Counted from the first letter of the stretch, positions 26,108 through 35,883 are shown. The stretch: 64,000 nucleotides of DNA from JAYODW01 sp038116745 (GCA_038116745.1 JAYODW010000003.1:66860-130859), one strand, 5' to 3'. Numbers and translations are program-made. The notes: generated from the letters alone by a model not told the origin.

Positions 26108-26413
26108 GTGAAGTCGTTACCGCCCACGGTGCGCGCTTACCGGCAGACGCCGGTTTTCAGCGAGGAAGATGTGCCCGCAGGTCTGTTGGCCGAGCACACG
26201 ACCAAATCCGGCACCTGGGCGCGGATCGTGGTGCTCGAAGGGGTGCTGCGCTACCGCATTTTTACGTCGGAGCCGGAGGAGGTCCGGCTGACGCCCTACT
26301 GCGTGGGCATTGTCGAGCCGGGGGTGGTGCACTCGGTGTTTCCGCTCGGCGCGGTGCGCTTTTATGTTGAGTTTCTGCGGGAGGACAACAGCACTCTCTC
26401 CGCGGGGCACTGA
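26108..26413 (+). CDS. YeaR/TehB-like cupin-type protein (DUF1971)
   Basis: 101 aa from GTG 26108, 19 bp after the 5-oxoprolinase stop. The sequence YRQTPVFSEEDVPAGLLAEH, GTWARIVVLEGVLRYRIF and PGVVHSVFPLGAVRFYVEF fits the DUF1971 domain found in E. coli YeaR and at the N-terminus of some TehB proteins. It is a small beta-barrel, cytoplasmic; the biochemical role is unknown. YeaR is nitrate/nitrite-responsive in E. coli, but no such control can be read here. Confidence 0.78.
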   Translation: MKSLPPTVRAYRQTPVFSEEDVPAGLLAEHTTKSGTWARIVVLEGVLRYRIFTSEPEEVRLTPYCVGIVEPGVVHSVFPLGAVRFYVEFLREDNSTLSAGH

Positions 26414-26526
26414 ACACGACAGCGGCCGGCAGGACATGCGACACTGCCCCCACGCAACAACCGGTCGATGGGTGCGGATGTGCTCTGCGACCCGGTGAAA
26501 TCCGTTTGATGAATCAGGGGTATGCC

Positions 26527-28137
26527 ATGGACCAGCAGAAAAAAGGACAGACAGACTACGACGCGATTGTGATCGGAGCCGGCTTCGGCGGCCTGCGCAT
26601 GCTGCATGAGCTGCGTGAGCTCGGATTAACCGCACTGGTGGTTGAGGCGGGAACTGACGTCGGCGGCACCTGGTACTACAACCGCTATCCCGGGGCCCGG
26701 ACCGACAGCGAAGCCTGGCTCTATGCCTTTTCCTTTTCGCAGGAGATCCAGGACCGTTGGGACTGGGCCGAGCGCTTTCCCAGTCAGGGGGAGGCCCTGT
26801 CTTACCTGCAGTACGTCGCCGAACACTGCGATATGCGTAAGGACATCCGGTTCAGTACCCGGGTAACCGGTGCGTGTTACCAGGAGTCTGACGACCGCTG
26901 GGAGGTGGCCACCGATGACGGTAAGACCCTGACGTGCCGTTATTTCATTACCGCGACAGGACCCCTGTCGACGCCGTATCGACCGAACTTTCCCGGGATC
27001 GATGAGTTCCGCGGTGAGTGGTACCTGACGGGCAACTGGCCGAAAGAGCCGGTGAGCTTCAACAATAAACGGGTCGCTGTGATCGGCACCGGCGCCACGG
27101 CCGTCCAGGCGATCCCGCTGATCGCACAGACCGCGGCGGAGGTGACCGTCTTCCAGCGCACGCCGAATTACGTTCTGCCGGCGCGTAACGCGCCGCTGAG
27201 CGACCACGATCGTGAGCGCTACCGCAAGAACTATGACGCTATCTGGGCGCGCACCCGTGAGCAGGCGTTTGCGTTCGATTTCAATGACGCCGGGCGTAAC
27301 CTGGGGGATGTCTCACCGGAGGAGTGCCGCCGCATTCTCGAGCGCGGCTGGGAGATCGGTACCTTCCGTTTCCTGTTTGAGACCTTCGACGACATTTTCG
27401 TCGACGAGCATGCCAACGAAGTCGTGTCAGAGTTCGTGCGCGACAAGATCCGCTCGATCGTGACCGATCCCGAAACCGCCGAGCTGCTCTGTCCTAAGGA
27501 TCATCCCCTCGGGGCCAAGCGTCCGCCGCTGGGACACTTCTATTACGAGACCTTCAACCGCGACAACGTGAAGCTGGTCAATATCCGTGACAACCCGATC
27601 ACCGGGATCAGCGAGAAGGGTGTGCTGGTGGGCGATGCAGAGTACGAGGCGGACCTCATCGTCTTCGCCACCGGATTCGACGCCGTGACGGGCACGCTCA
27701 ACCGGCTCGATATCCGTGGCCGCGATGGTGTGGCGCTGAATGACCGGTGGCTGGGCGGACCGAGTACCTATCTCGGGATCACGGTGGACGGCTTTCCGAA
27801 CCTGTTCATGGTCGGCGGCCCGCAGACGCCTTTCGCCAATATCCCGGTGATCATCGACGGCTGCGTCGACTGGATCGGGCGCGCCATCAAGCATCTGCGC
27901 GACTCCGGCAGCGCGGTCATGGAGCCGCGCTCAGAGGCCGTGAGCAGCTGGGGCCAGCATATGAACGAGCTGGTGAATATGACGGTGCTGCCGCGCTCTC
28001 AGGGCTCCTGGTTCATGGGCGGCAACATACCCGGCAAGCCGCGTGCGGTGCTCTTCTACTTCGGCGGCGCCGGTAACTACCGCAAGGAATGCGACGCGGA
28101 AGCGGAGAGCGGGTACCCGGAATTCAAGGTCGCCTGA
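26527..28137 (+). CDS. Baeyer-Villiger-type flavin monooxygenase 2
   Basis: 536 aa. FAD motif GAGFGG (18-23), GGTWYYNRYPGARTDSEA, NADPH motif GTGATA (last glycine replaced by alanine), active-site Arg in GAKRPP and ATGFDAVTG. The fingerprint reads FRGEWYLTGNWP (151-162), with Leu157 in the place of the usual histidine. Closest in overall pattern to cyclohexanone/phenylacetone monooxygenases. I chose ATG 26527 because AGGGG lies seven bases upstream; TTG 26506 is in frame but less likely. It converges on the PanE-like gene, 19 bp apart. Confidence 0.87.
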   Translation: MDQQKKGQTDYDAIVIGAGFGGLRMLHELRELGLTALVVEAGTDVGGTWYYNRYPGARTDSEAWLYAFSFSQEIQDRWDWAERFPSQGEALSYLQYVAEHCDMRKDIRFSTRVTGACYQESDDRWEVATDDGKTLTCRYFITATGPLSTPYRPNFPGIDEFRGEWYLTGNWPKEPVSFNNKRVAVIGTGATAVQAIPLIAQTAAEVTVFQRTPNYVLPARNAPLSDHDRERYRKNYDAIWARTREQAFAFDFNDAGRNLGDVSPEECRRILERGWEIGTFRFLFETFDDIFVDEHANEVVSEFVRDKIRSIVTDPETAELLCPKDHPLGAKRPPLGHFYYETFNRDNVKLVNIRDNPITGISEKGVLVGDAEYEADLIVFATGFDAVTGTLNRLDIRGRDGVALNDRWLGGPSTYLGITVDGFPNLFMVGGPQTPFANIPVIIDGCVDWIGRAIKHLRDSGSAVMEPRSEAVSSWGQHMNELVNMTVLPRSQGSWFMGGNIPGKPRAVLFYFGGAGNYRKECDAEAESGYPEFKVA

Positions 28138-28156
28138 AGCCGGCCTGAGTCCGCGC

Positions 28157-29140
28157 TCAGGACGCCCGGCAGCCGGCGCTCTGAGCGCGTTGCTGCACCA
28201 GCGCGAGCACCATATCGAGCGTCGGCGTGGGCGTGCCGGTGAGGCGGCCAAGTTCCTGCACGGCCGTCACCAGCGCATCTATTTCCAGCGGCCGGCCGCG
28301 CTCCAGGTCCTGCAGCATGGACGTCCTGTGCTCACCCACCTCGCGGGCGCCTTCGATGCGGCGCTCGACGTCAATCGCAAAGCGTACGCCCAGCGCCTTG
28401 CCTACGGCCTCGGCTTCGAGCATGAGGGTGCGGACGATGGCGCATACCCCCGGGTCGTCGAGCATCGCCGCGATAGTCGCGCCGGTGAGCGCGCTGACCG
28501 GGTTCAGGCTGCAGTTACCCCACAGCTTGATCCAGATCTCGTCGCGGATCCGAGGCCTTACAGGTACCCGGAATCCGGCGCTGCTGAGGGCCTGCGCCAG
28601 CGTCTGTACGCGCTCGCTCTTCGTGCCGTCGGGTTCGCCCAGCGCAAAGCGGTTGCCATGGTCGTGACGCACGACGCCGGGCGCAACGAGCTCCGCAGCC
28701 GGGTAGACCACGCAGCCGAGCGCCCGCGCCGGACCGATAACGTCCCACTGCAGGTTGCCGGGATCGACGCTGCTCAGGCGGGTGCCGTCGAGCGCGCCGC
28801 CGTGCCGATAGAAATACCACCACGGCACGCCGTTCTGCGCCGTGACCACGCTGGTGTCGGCGCCGAGCAGGGGGGCCATGTGCCCGGCAACCCTGGCGGC
28901 TGCGGGAGCTTTCAGCGCGAGGATGACAAAATCCTGTTCGCCTGCCGCGGCCGGGTCGTCGGTAGCGGACACCCGTGCGACCCGGGTTTCACCGCCGATC
29001 AGCAGCGTGAGTCCGTTTTGACGAATTGCTTCGAGCTGCGCGCCGCGGGCGATACAGGTGACCTCCGCCGCGCCGCTGCGCGCCAGTTCCACGGCCAGAT
29101 AGCCGCCGATCGCGCCGGCGCCATAGATGCAGATCTTCAC
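28157..29140 (-). CDS. 2-dehydropantoate 2-reductase (PanE/ApbA) family protein
   Basis: 327 aa. Rossmann motif YGAGAIGGYLA at residues 6-16, ILALKAPA (catalytic-lysine region is later), AQNGVPWW, and the C-terminal IWIKLWGNCSLNP with the KxxxN substrate-binding pair. It resembles ketopantoate reductase, an NADPH enzyme of pantothenate synthesis, but many paralogs reduce other 2-oxo acids. GTG 29140 is the likely start; an in-frame reading to 29359 lies inside the upstream ligase gene. It follows the acyl-CoA synthetase-like gene by 16 bp and was probably co-opted for a catabolic 2-oxo acid. Confidence 0.85.
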   Translation of the reverse strand: MKICIYGAGAIGGYLAVELARSGAAEVTCIARGAQLEAIRQNGLTLLIGGETRVARVSATDDPAAAGEQDFVILALKAPAAARVAGHMAPLLGADTSVVTAQNGVPWWYFYRHGGALDGTRLSSVDPGNLQWDVIGPARALGCVVYPAAELVAPGVVRHDHGNRFALGEPDGTKSERVQTLAQALSSAGFRVPVRPRIRDEIWIKLWGNCSLNPVSALTGATIAAMLDDPGVCAIVRTLMLEAEAVGKALGVRFAIDVERRIEGAREVGEHRTSMLQDLERGRPLEIDALVTAVQELGRLTGTPTPTLDMVLALVQQRAQSAGCRAS

Positions 29141-29156
29141 GCCGCGCGCCGCCGCT

Positions 29157-30668
29157 CTACAGGCCCAGTTTTTCGTGCAGGCCGATACGCTGCACCTTGC
29201 CAGTCGCCCCCTTGGGGATCTCTTCCAGGATAAGTACCTGCCGGGGCACTTTGAAATCCGCCAGGCGCACGGCGGCGAACCCACGCAGCTCGTCCGTGCT
29301 CGCCTGCGCGCCTTCGCGCAGGACGACGGCCGCTGCGACCTCTTCGCCGAGCTTGTCATGTGGCACGGCGAAGGTCACCGCCTGGGCCACGGCCGGATGG
29401 TCGAGCAGGACCTCATCGACCTCCCGCGGACTGATCTTCTCGCCGCCGCGGTTGATGATCTCCTTAAGCCGTCCAGTCAGGGCGAGATAGCCGTCGGCAT
29501 CGATGACACCCTGATCCCCGGTGCGGAACCATCCGGCGCTGAACGCGTCTGCGTTCGCGCCCGGATTGCTCTCGTAACCGGCGGTCACGTTAGGGCCACG
29601 GATCACGACTTCTCCGATCTCTCCGTCGGCGAGGAGCTGCCCGTCGGCATCCATGATGGCGACTTCCGGACCGGCGGGCAGTCCGACTGCGCCGGGCTTG
29701 CGCGCCGCCGGGGGCAAAGGGTTAGAGGTCATCTGATGCGCGGCCTCGGTCATGCCGTAGGCCTCGATGACCGGACAGCCGAAGGCGGCTTCCAGCTCCG
29801 CCATGACCTGCGGCGGCAGCGAGGAAGAGGACGACCGGATGAGGCGCAGCGCGAGGCGGCTGATCAGCTCGGCCTGACGCGCTGCGCGGGCAAGGATCGC
29901 CTGGTGCATGGTGGGGACGGCGGTGTACCAGGTGGGCGCGGCGTCCTCCAGCCAGCTGAACACGCGCAGCGCGTTGAAGCCCGGGGTGCAGTACACCGAG
30001 CCACCAGCGGCGAGGCTCGACAGCACGGCCGCGATCAGGCCGTGAATGTGGAACAGCGGCATGATGTTCAGGCAGCGATCGTCCGGCGTCAGCGCCAGCG
30101 AAGCGCCGATGTGACGGGCAGACGCGCAGATGTTGGTGTGGCTCAGAGGCACGATTTTCGGGCGTGAAGTCGTGCCGGAGGTGTGCAGCACGAGGGCGGT
30201 GTCCTCAGGCGCCGCGGGACCACCATGGCTGATCGTGCGGTCGCCGGTGGGCAGGGTGAAAGCGCCGGCGGGCGCGTCTTCTGCAACCGCGATTTCATAC
30301 ACCGGCACACCGAGTTCGCTGGCGACGTCGCGCGCGGGCGACGTGCTGCCGGTTTCGATCAGCAAGGCCCGGGCGTTCAGATCCTCCAGATAAAACCTGA
30401 ATTCCTCGGCACGATAGGCCGGATTCAGCGGTGCCGTGGTCGCGCCCGCGGCCACGGCAATAAACGCAGCTGCCATTTCCGGACCGTTGGGCAGCACGAT
30501 CGCTACCCGATCATTGCGGCCGATCCCCAGCCGGTTGAGCCCGGCGATGGTGTCAGCGATCAGCGCGCGCAGGGCGGCGTAGTGCAGCACAGGGCGCTGC
30601 GGCGCACAGAGCGCGACAGCGTCATCTGGTGCTGCGTGCAGCAGTTCGCGCAGGGTGACGGCGGACAT
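29157..30668 (-). CDS. AMP-forming acyl-CoA synthetase (oxalyl-CoA synthetase-like)
   Basis: 503 aa in the ANL superfamily. P-loop VLHTSGTTSRPKIVPLSH (about 173-190), VIEAYGMTEAAHQM, and the C-terminal catalytic lysine in KGATGKVQR. The TTSRPK variant is characteristic of the Pcs60/AAE3 oxalate-CoA ligase group, so a small dicarboxylic acid such as oxalate is a plausible substrate; other short acyl groups cannot be excluded. It forms an operon with the PanE-like reductase. No oxalyl-CoA decarboxylase or formyl-CoA transferase is in the window. Confidence 0.85.
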   Translation of the reverse strand: MSAVTLRELLHAAPDDAVALCAPQRPVLHYAALRALIADTIAGLNRLGIGRNDRVAIVLPNGPEMAAAFIAVAAGATTAPLNPAYRAEEFRFYLEDLNARALLIETGSTSPARDVASELGVPVYEIAVAEDAPAGAFTLPTGDRTISHGGPAAPEDTALVLHTSGTTSRPKIVPLSHTNICASARHIGASLALTPDDRCLNIMPLFHIHGLIAAVLSSLAAGGSVYCTPGFNALRVFSWLEDAAPTWYTAVPTMHQAILARAARQAELISRLALRLIRSSSSSLPPQVMAELEAAFGCPVIEAYGMTEAAHQMTSNPLPPAARKPGAVGLPAGPEVAIMDADGQLLADGEIGEVVIRGPNVTAGYESNPGANADAFSAGWFRTGDQGVIDADGYLALTGRLKEIINRGGEKISPREVDEVLLDHPAVAQAVTFAVPHDKLGEEVAAAVVLREGAQASTDELRGFAAVRLADFKVPRQVLILEEIPKGATGKVQRIGLHEKLGL

Positions 30669-31080
30669 GGCAGGGGCGGGCTCCTATGCAGATTAGATGG
30701 GTGCTGTGCCGTGGCGCCGGCGGGGCGCACGATAGCAATCACTGTTGTGCTTGTCAGCGGAATACCAACGCTGGGACGGTGCCGGCCGGACGCGTAAGTG
30801 GGTGAGAAAATCAGCCATCAGGCCTTTCCCCCTTCGGGCACGCTGCATCGTGTTCTGCGCTCCGACAATTCTCTGTGCGGAATGGTGCCAGGACTCTGTG
30901 CGCCGCCCCTCGCTGTCCGTATGTCTTGTCCGGGCAGGATGGCTGCCCGAAAGGACCGGCTGCATCCGACTTACCGTACCGGCCTTTTCGTCTGATACCT
31001 CTCTGCGGTCGTGTTGCCCTATAAGCCGAGCTTTGAGGACCCCGTGCGAACGCGCAGCGGGACCCTGTTCGGGTGAACTC
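30669..31080. other. intergenic region between acyl-CoA synthetase and methyltransferase genes
   Basis: 412 bp. It is the 5' flank of the acyl-CoA synthetase gene and the 3' flank of the methyltransferase gene, both on the minus strand. Short open frames on both strands have no family resemblance. I see no clear promoter or terminator here. Confidence 0.4.
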
Positions 31081-31830
31081 TCAGGCCCGGGTGGCAGAAA
31101 TAATGACCGCCGGTGGCTGCCTGAGAAAAGGCGCCCAGAATGCGCTGTCGTCAGCACCGTCGCGTGCAGGCTCAAGGCGTAGCGGGTGGAAGGTGATCTC
31201 CTCGAACCCTGCATCAGCGAGGCCCGCAGCGTAGGCTGCTGCCGGCAGGTAGTAGTTCTCTACGTCGAGCGAGATCCCGTCGAGGTGAAAGCGGAACACC
31301 AACGGCGCGCCTTCGACGGCCGACGGCGGCAGCAGTACCTCAAAACCATAGGGCCGGAAGTCTGGCGGCGTTGCCTGCCAGGTATACATTTCAGGGTTGG
31401 TAATGAGCTGCACACAGCGGCCGCCGTGACGCACCTGGCGCGCCAGCCCGTCGCACATGCGGGCCAGCTCAGCGCGATCCCGCGCGTAGACCAGCAACCA
31501 GTTCGATGTCACCAGATCGCAATCGCGCTCGGGCCTTGTGGCGCGGGCGTCTTCAACGGCGTAGTCAATGTCAAGCGGTTGCGCAGTCTCTGCGTCCCGC
31601 GCGAGCGCGATCATATCCGGCGAGAGATCGAGACCGAGGATCCTGCGCGCGCCGGCCCGTTTCAAGGCGCGCGTCAGCCAGCCGTCGCCGCAGGCACAGT
31701 CGACGACAGAGAGTCCGGTCACGTCACCGACGATCTCGAGCATGGAAAAAAGCTCTGAACGCTCGCGCCAGGCCTGCGCTTTGGCAGCGCGATAGCGCGC
31801 GGCATTCTCCTCGTCGTAGCGGGTCTTCAT
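31081..31830 (-). CDS. class I SAM-dependent methyltransferase
   Basis: 249 aa. Motif I is VVDCACGDGWLTRAL (about 41-55) followed by ILGLDLSPDMIALAR, then a NWLLVYARDRAELARM stretch and HGGRCVQLITNPE, all normal for a Methyltransf_25-type enzyme. The C-terminal half (RFHLDGISLDVENYYLP) fits small-molecule methyltransferases such as those acting on ToxA-like or phenolic substrates. ATG 31830 starts MKTRYDEENAARY; an in-frame extension to 31917 lacks family similarity. No neighbour shows the substrate. Confidence 0.8.
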   Translation of the reverse strand: MKTRYDEENAARYRAAKAQAWRERSELFSMLEIVGDVTGLSVVDCACGDGWLTRALKRAGARRILGLDLSPDMIALARDAETAQPLDIDYAVEDARATRPERDCDLVTSNWLLVYARDRAELARMCDGLARQVRHGGRCVQLITNPEMYTWQATPPDFRPYGFEVLLPPSAVEGAPLVFRFHLDGISLDVENYYLPAAAYAAGLADAGFEEITFHPLRLEPARDGADDSAFWAPFLRQPPAVIISATRA

Positions 31831-32239
31831 GGTTGCTTGCTCGCAGAAAAGGGACAAACGGCGCCCCGGCGCAGGCCAGTGTCGTCCTCTCGAACAAATA
31901 GGTCCAGCAGGGGGCACGCCCCATGAGGCGTTTTGCTATGTCCTTACGCCTGACGCGAGCAGAGGGCTCGCACTTTCGGGGGCTGTGCAGCACGCCGAGA
32001 AGGCCAACCGCGAGACCGGAGGCCGATCCTGGAGGGTAGCGGAGGCAGCGTTGCACAATCAGCGCGGTGAAGGCCTGATGGTATAAACGCGTAGCTTCGC
32101 TCGGTCTTGGGATTTATCCTGTGCTCCGGGCAGCGTGGCCGATTGGAGCACTAGTGACTGGCACGTTTGACGCCAAACCCAGGAAGCAACTGCCGCGATT
32201 TTTCTTCCTCGCTATTCCGACTATGAGGACCGTTCTGTT
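31831..32239. other. intergenic region between divergent methyltransferase and solute-binding genes
   Basis: 409 bp. A TGgTATAAA extended -10-like site (32079-32087) on the plus strand could drive the solute-binding/chemoreceptor genes with a leader of about 150 bases; no good -35 box is seen. Nothing else is recognisable. Confidence 0.35.
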
Positions 32240-33514
32240 TTGAACCCAGGCGCACTGCTGAAACACCCGCTGCTTGTCGCAGGACTGGTCGCGGTCGTCA
32301 TCGCCCTAGTGATGTTTCGTCCGCGTGCCGCGGATGAGTCGCCAATCCGGATCGGGATCCTGCACTCGCTGACCGGCGCCATGGCGATAAGTGAGCGCAG
32401 TATGGTCGACGCCGAGCTGCTGGCGGTCGAGGAAATCAATCGTGGTGGCGGTCTGCTCGGGCGACAGGTCGAGGCCGTTGTCGCTGATGGTCAGTCGGAC
32501 TGGCCGACCTTTGCGCGAGAGGCAGAACGACTGATCTCGGAAGAGAAAGTGGTGACGGTGTTCGGCTGCTGGACGTCGGCCAGTCGAAAGACCGTGAAGC
32601 CGGTGTTTGAACAGCATGATCACCTGCTGGTTTACCCCATGGCCTACGAGGGCCTCGAACAATCTCGCAATATCGCCTACATCGGCGCCGCACCTAATCA
32701 GCAGGTCACGCCGGCCCTGACCTGGGGCGTCGAAAATCTGGGCAAGCGCGTGTTCCTGGTGGGTTCGGACTACGTGTGGCCGCGCACCATCAACGCGATC
32801 ATGAAGGACATGCTGCCAAGCCTCGGCGCGGAGCTGGTCGGCGAGAGCTACGTGTTTTTCGGGAGCACGAAACTCGACCAGACCGTGGCAAAGATCAAGG
32901 CTGCCGCACCGGACTTGGTCATCAGCTCAGTGGTGGGCGACAGCAATCCCGCGTTTTATCGTGCGCTGCGTGAAGCCGGCATCAGCGCTGAATCGACACC
33001 CGTTCTGACCTTCAGCATCGGTGAGTCGGAGCTGCTAGAGATGGATCCGCTGGATGTCAGCGGGCACTTTGCCGCCTGGAGCTATCTGCAGAGCCTGCCG
33101 GGGCAAACCAATCAGGAGTTCATCGCTCGATTCCGCGAGCGGTTTGGCGCTGAGCGGGTAACCAGCGACGTGATTGCTACCGCCTACAGCAGCGTCCTGC
33201 TGTGGGCACAGGCAGTGGAACAGGCGCAGAGCATCGAAGTCGATCAGATCCGTACTGCGCTGTACGGGCAGAGCATCGCAGCGCCGGAAGGGATCATTTC
33301 GGTGGATGCAGCGACCGGGCATGCATGGCGCTCGATCTCGATCGGCCGAATCAATAAGTCGCGCGGTATCGATCAGGTATGGGCGCTGGAGCGACCCATT
33401 CGCCCGGTGCCTTTTCCCAGCAGCCGCACGCCGGCAGCCTGGCGCATGTACCTGGACCACCTGTATCAGGCCTGGGGCAACAGCTGGGCTAACCCGGAGG
33501 AGAGCGCGCTGTGA
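32240..33514 (+). CDS. UrtA/AmiC-type periplasmic solute-binding protein
   Basis: 424 aa from TTG 32240. An N-terminal membrane anchor (about 8-24, no lipobox seen) precedes a type 1 periplasmic binding fold with the family-typical IRIGILHSLTGAMAISE, EEINRGGGLLGRQVE, FGCWTSASRKTVKPVFE and YPMAYEGLEQS. These match the urea/short-chain amide branch (UrtA, FmdD, AmiC). No ABC permease or ATPase follows; instead the stop overlaps the start of a chemoreceptor gene (GTGA). The protein is therefore likely to be a ligand presenter for signalling rather than uptake. GAGGAC lies 10-15 bases before the TTG. Confidence 0.82.
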   Translation: MNPGALLKHPLLVAGLVAVVIALVMFRPRAADESPIRIGILHSLTGAMAISERSMVDAELLAVEEINRGGGLLGRQVEAVVADGQSDWPTFAREAERLISEEKVVTVFGCWTSASRKTVKPVFEQHDHLLVYPMAYEGLEQSRNIAYIGAAPNQQVTPALTWGVENLGKRVFLVGSDYVWPRTINAIMKDMLPSLGAELVGESYVFFGSTKLDQTVAKIKAAAPDLVISSVVGDSNPAFYRALREAGISAESTPVLTFSIGESELLEMDPLDVSGHFAAWSYLQSLPGQTNQEFIARFRERFGAERVTSDVIATAYSSVLLWAQAVEQAQSIEVDQIRTALYGQSIAAPEGIISVDAATGHAWRSISIGRINKSRGIDQVWALERPIRPVPFPSSRTPAAWRMYLDHLYQAWGNSWANPEESAL

Positions 33515-35883
33515 AGGATATTCCAGGGCTATCTCTTAATCCGCTCAGTGAAAATTTTGCGGCCTCACCGCAGCTGACGCTGGAAGATCTTGAACGCCTG
33601 GCGGATGCCGGGTTCAAGAGTGTGATCAACAATCGCCCTGATTTCGAGGGCGGCCCCGAGCAGCCAACCAGCGCGCAGATGGCGCGTGCTGCAGAAGCGC
33701 TGGGGCTGCAGTTCGCGGCCCTGCCGGTGGTCATGAGCCAGATCAACGATGCCGACGTCGCGGCTTTCTCCAGGCTGTTGAAGACCTTGCCCGCGCCTGT
33801 CTGCGGCTACTGCGCAGTGGGTGGTCGCGTGAAAAAACTCTACGAGCTCGCGCAGGCCCGCCGGCGCCCCATCGTTCCACTCGCCCGGCGTCTGGTCCTG
33901 GGCATGGTGCTGATAGCGGTGCTCGCCTGCTCAGTGCTCGCGCTGGTGGTTGACAGGATGTCGGGGCGGTCGCTCGAGCAGACCTCCCTAAAGAATCTCC
34001 TCGCGGTGAGTCAGCGGAAGGTCAGCCGTCTTGAGGAGTTCGCGTCGGAACTGCTGCGCGGCGTGCATGCCGCGGGTCACAGCACAGAGCTTCAGCAGCT
34101 GGTCGCCGATCTGCAGCGTTCCGCAGACGATGGCAATGACCTGCGGGATACGGCAACTGTTCGGGCACAACTGAAGTCCTATCTCGAGCGTACCTCCGCG
34201 CTTTATGGTTTTGTCAACGCCCTGGTGGCAGCGCCTGATGGCGAGATCCTGTTTGCGCTGAATAGCCAGAGCGCAGAACTTGATGTCGGGGGGAACCTAC
34301 AGCAGGGCGCTCTTGAAGATTCGGAGCTGGCGCGTCTGTTCGCGAGGACCAGGGCGCTGAAGCAGGAGGAGATATCCCGCTATGGGGTCTATTCCGGGAT
34401 GGTGGCGCCTGCTGTTTTTGTGGCCGGCCCGGTCCTGCATCGCAACCATCTTCAGGGCGTGTTGCTGCTTCAGATCGACAACATGGCGCTGCGGCGCATC
34501 CTGTTGGATTACACCGGGCTGTACAGCACCGGAGAGGTGTTGGTTGCGCAACGTGACGGAGACGCCGCCGTGCTGGTTGCCCCGACCCGCTTCCGGCCTG
34601 GAGCCGCTTTTGCGGAAGAATCCCGCGTGCCGCTGGGATCGGAGCGCGCGCTGCCGGTGCAGAAAGCTGTGCTGGGAAGTCGATGGTATGGGCTGTACGT
34701 TGACGAGCGCGGTGAGCAGACCATTGCGATTGCGAGCTACTCGCCCGCGTTCGAGTGGGGCATCGTGGTCAAACAGGATGTCGACGAAGCGCTGGCGCTG
34801 GTGGACGAGCAGAGATCGATGACCGCCTACGTACTGCTCGCGCTCTCTCTGCCGATCGTTCTCGGCGCCCTTGTTTTCACGCGCAGCATCACGTCCCCGG
34901 TCCGGTTTGCGGCTACCGCCGCGGAGCAGCTGCAGGCTGGTGATCTGACAGTTGCTGTCTCAGATCCGAAGCGCAACGATGAGACGGGTGTGCTGATCTC
35001 CGCGCTCAAGTCGCTGGTCACCTATCTGCGCACGCTGGTGAGCAATTTCAAAAGCGTCAACGCGACCATCGGCGCGGCGACCGAAAGCATGGTCGCCACG
35101 ACCCGGGTGCAGGAAGAAGGAGTCCAGACCGTCAGCACATCGAGCGCTGAGATTGCCGCCAGCGCGCGGCAGATCGCTGCAACGGCGGAGGCGCTGCTGA
35201 CATCAATGCGCGAAGTGGCGGACCGACTGCGGGAGACCGCCGAGCTGGCTACCAAGGGGCGGGACAACATCGCCAGCATGAACAGCAACATCAGGGACAT
35301 GTCGGATGGCAGCGAGGCGATCAGTGGACGACTGGACGTGATTGCACAGCGGGCGGAGAAAATTACTGAAGTGGTCAGCACCATCACCAAAGTCGCGGAC
35401 CAGACCAACATGCTGTCCCTGAACGCCGCCATTGAAGCCGAGGTTGCCGGAGAAGCGGGCCGTGGCTTCGCTGTGGTGGCGCAGGAGATCAGACGTCTGG
35501 CCGACCAGACCGCCGTCGGCACGCTGGATATCGAGCAGATGGTGAGGGAAATGCAGGCCGCGGTAGCCGGCGGCGTGCAGGAGATGGCTGCGTTTGAAAA
35601 CATGGTCGAGAGCCGTGTGCAGGCCTCGGTGGCGACCTTTGAGCAGCTGGGCCTGATCATCGAGCAGGTCGAACTGCTGCAGCCGCAGTTTGAAACCGTC
35701 AATGAAGGAATGCGGTCGCAGGCGGTCGGCGCTACCCAGATAGCCGGTGCTATGAGTCAGTTGACCGACGTGGCTGCCGGCACCCGCGATTCGATCGCCG
35801 AGCTGATTAAGATCACCAACGAAATGAATGCGGCGGTGGCGGTTCTCAATTCGGCGACACTCCGCTTCCATACCGGTGACTAG
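33511..35883 (+). CDS. chemoreceptor with N-terminal DUF442 (Blh phosphatase-like) domain
   Basis: 790 aa. Residues 1-110 fit DUF442/PF04273: KSVINNRPDFEGGPEQPT, LQFAALPVV and a loop Y-C101-A-V-G-G-R106 that keeps the Cys, Gly and Arg of the family's HCRSGTR site. Then TM1 (about 124-147), a periplasmic dCache-like sensor (150-430), TM2 (about 437-455), HAMP, and a methyl-accepting domain whose tip reads ADQTNMLSLNAAIEAE. GGAGGAG precedes GTG 33511, which overlaps the stop of the solute-binding gene. DUF442 is normally a stand-alone or Blh-fused domain; its fusion in front of TM1 of a chemoreceptor is unusual. It would lie in the cytoplasm, separate from the ligand side. Confidence 0.85.
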   Translation: MKDIPGLSLNPLSENFAASPQLTLEDLERLADAGFKSVINNRPDFEGGPEQPTSAQMARAAEALGLQFAALPVVMSQINDADVAAFSRLLKTLPAPVCGYCAVGGRVKKLYELAQARRRPIVPLARRLVLGMVLIAVLACSVLALVVDRMSGRSLEQTSLKNLLAVSQRKVSRLEEFASELLRGVHAAGHSTELQQLVADLQRSADDGNDLRDTATVRAQLKSYLERTSALYGFVNALVAAPDGEILFALNSQSAELDVGGNLQQGALEDSELARLFARTRALKQEEISRYGVYSGMVAPAVFVAGPVLHRNHLQGVLLLQIDNMALRRILLDYTGLYSTGEVLVAQRDGDAAVLVAPTRFRPGAAFAEESRVPLGSERALPVQKAVLGSRWYGLYVDERGEQTIAIASYSPAFEWGIVVKQDVDEALALVDEQRSMTAYVLLALSLPIVLGALVFTRSITSPVRFAATAAEQLQAGDLTVAVSDPKRNDETGVLISALKSLVTYLRTLVSNFKSVNATIGAATESMVATTRVQEEGVQTVSTSSAEIAASARQIAATAEALLTSMREVADRLRETAELATKGRDNIASMNSNIRDMSDGSEAISGRLDVIAQRAEKITEVVSTITKVADQTNMLSLNAAIEAEVAGEAGRGFAVVAQEIRRLADQTAVGTLDIEQMVREMQAAVAGGVQEMAAFENMVESRVQASVATFEQLGLIIEQVELLQPQFETVNEGMRSQAVGATQIAGAMSQLTDVAAGTRDSIAELIKITNEMNAAVAVLNSATLRFHTGD

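Noticed and set aside
24535..26127. Long open frame (530 codons) on the minus strand.
   Set aside because: It is antisense to the 5-oxoprolinase gene, rich in Arg/His/Ala as expected from GC-rich shadows, and shows no family motifs.
31030..31110. Plus-strand AACTCTCAGG followed by GGCAGA resembles part of a glycine riboswitch.
   Set aside because: The opening GAGAG arm and the second stem are missing, the stretch overlaps the 3' end of the minus-strand methyltransferase gene, and no plus-strand gene follows closely.
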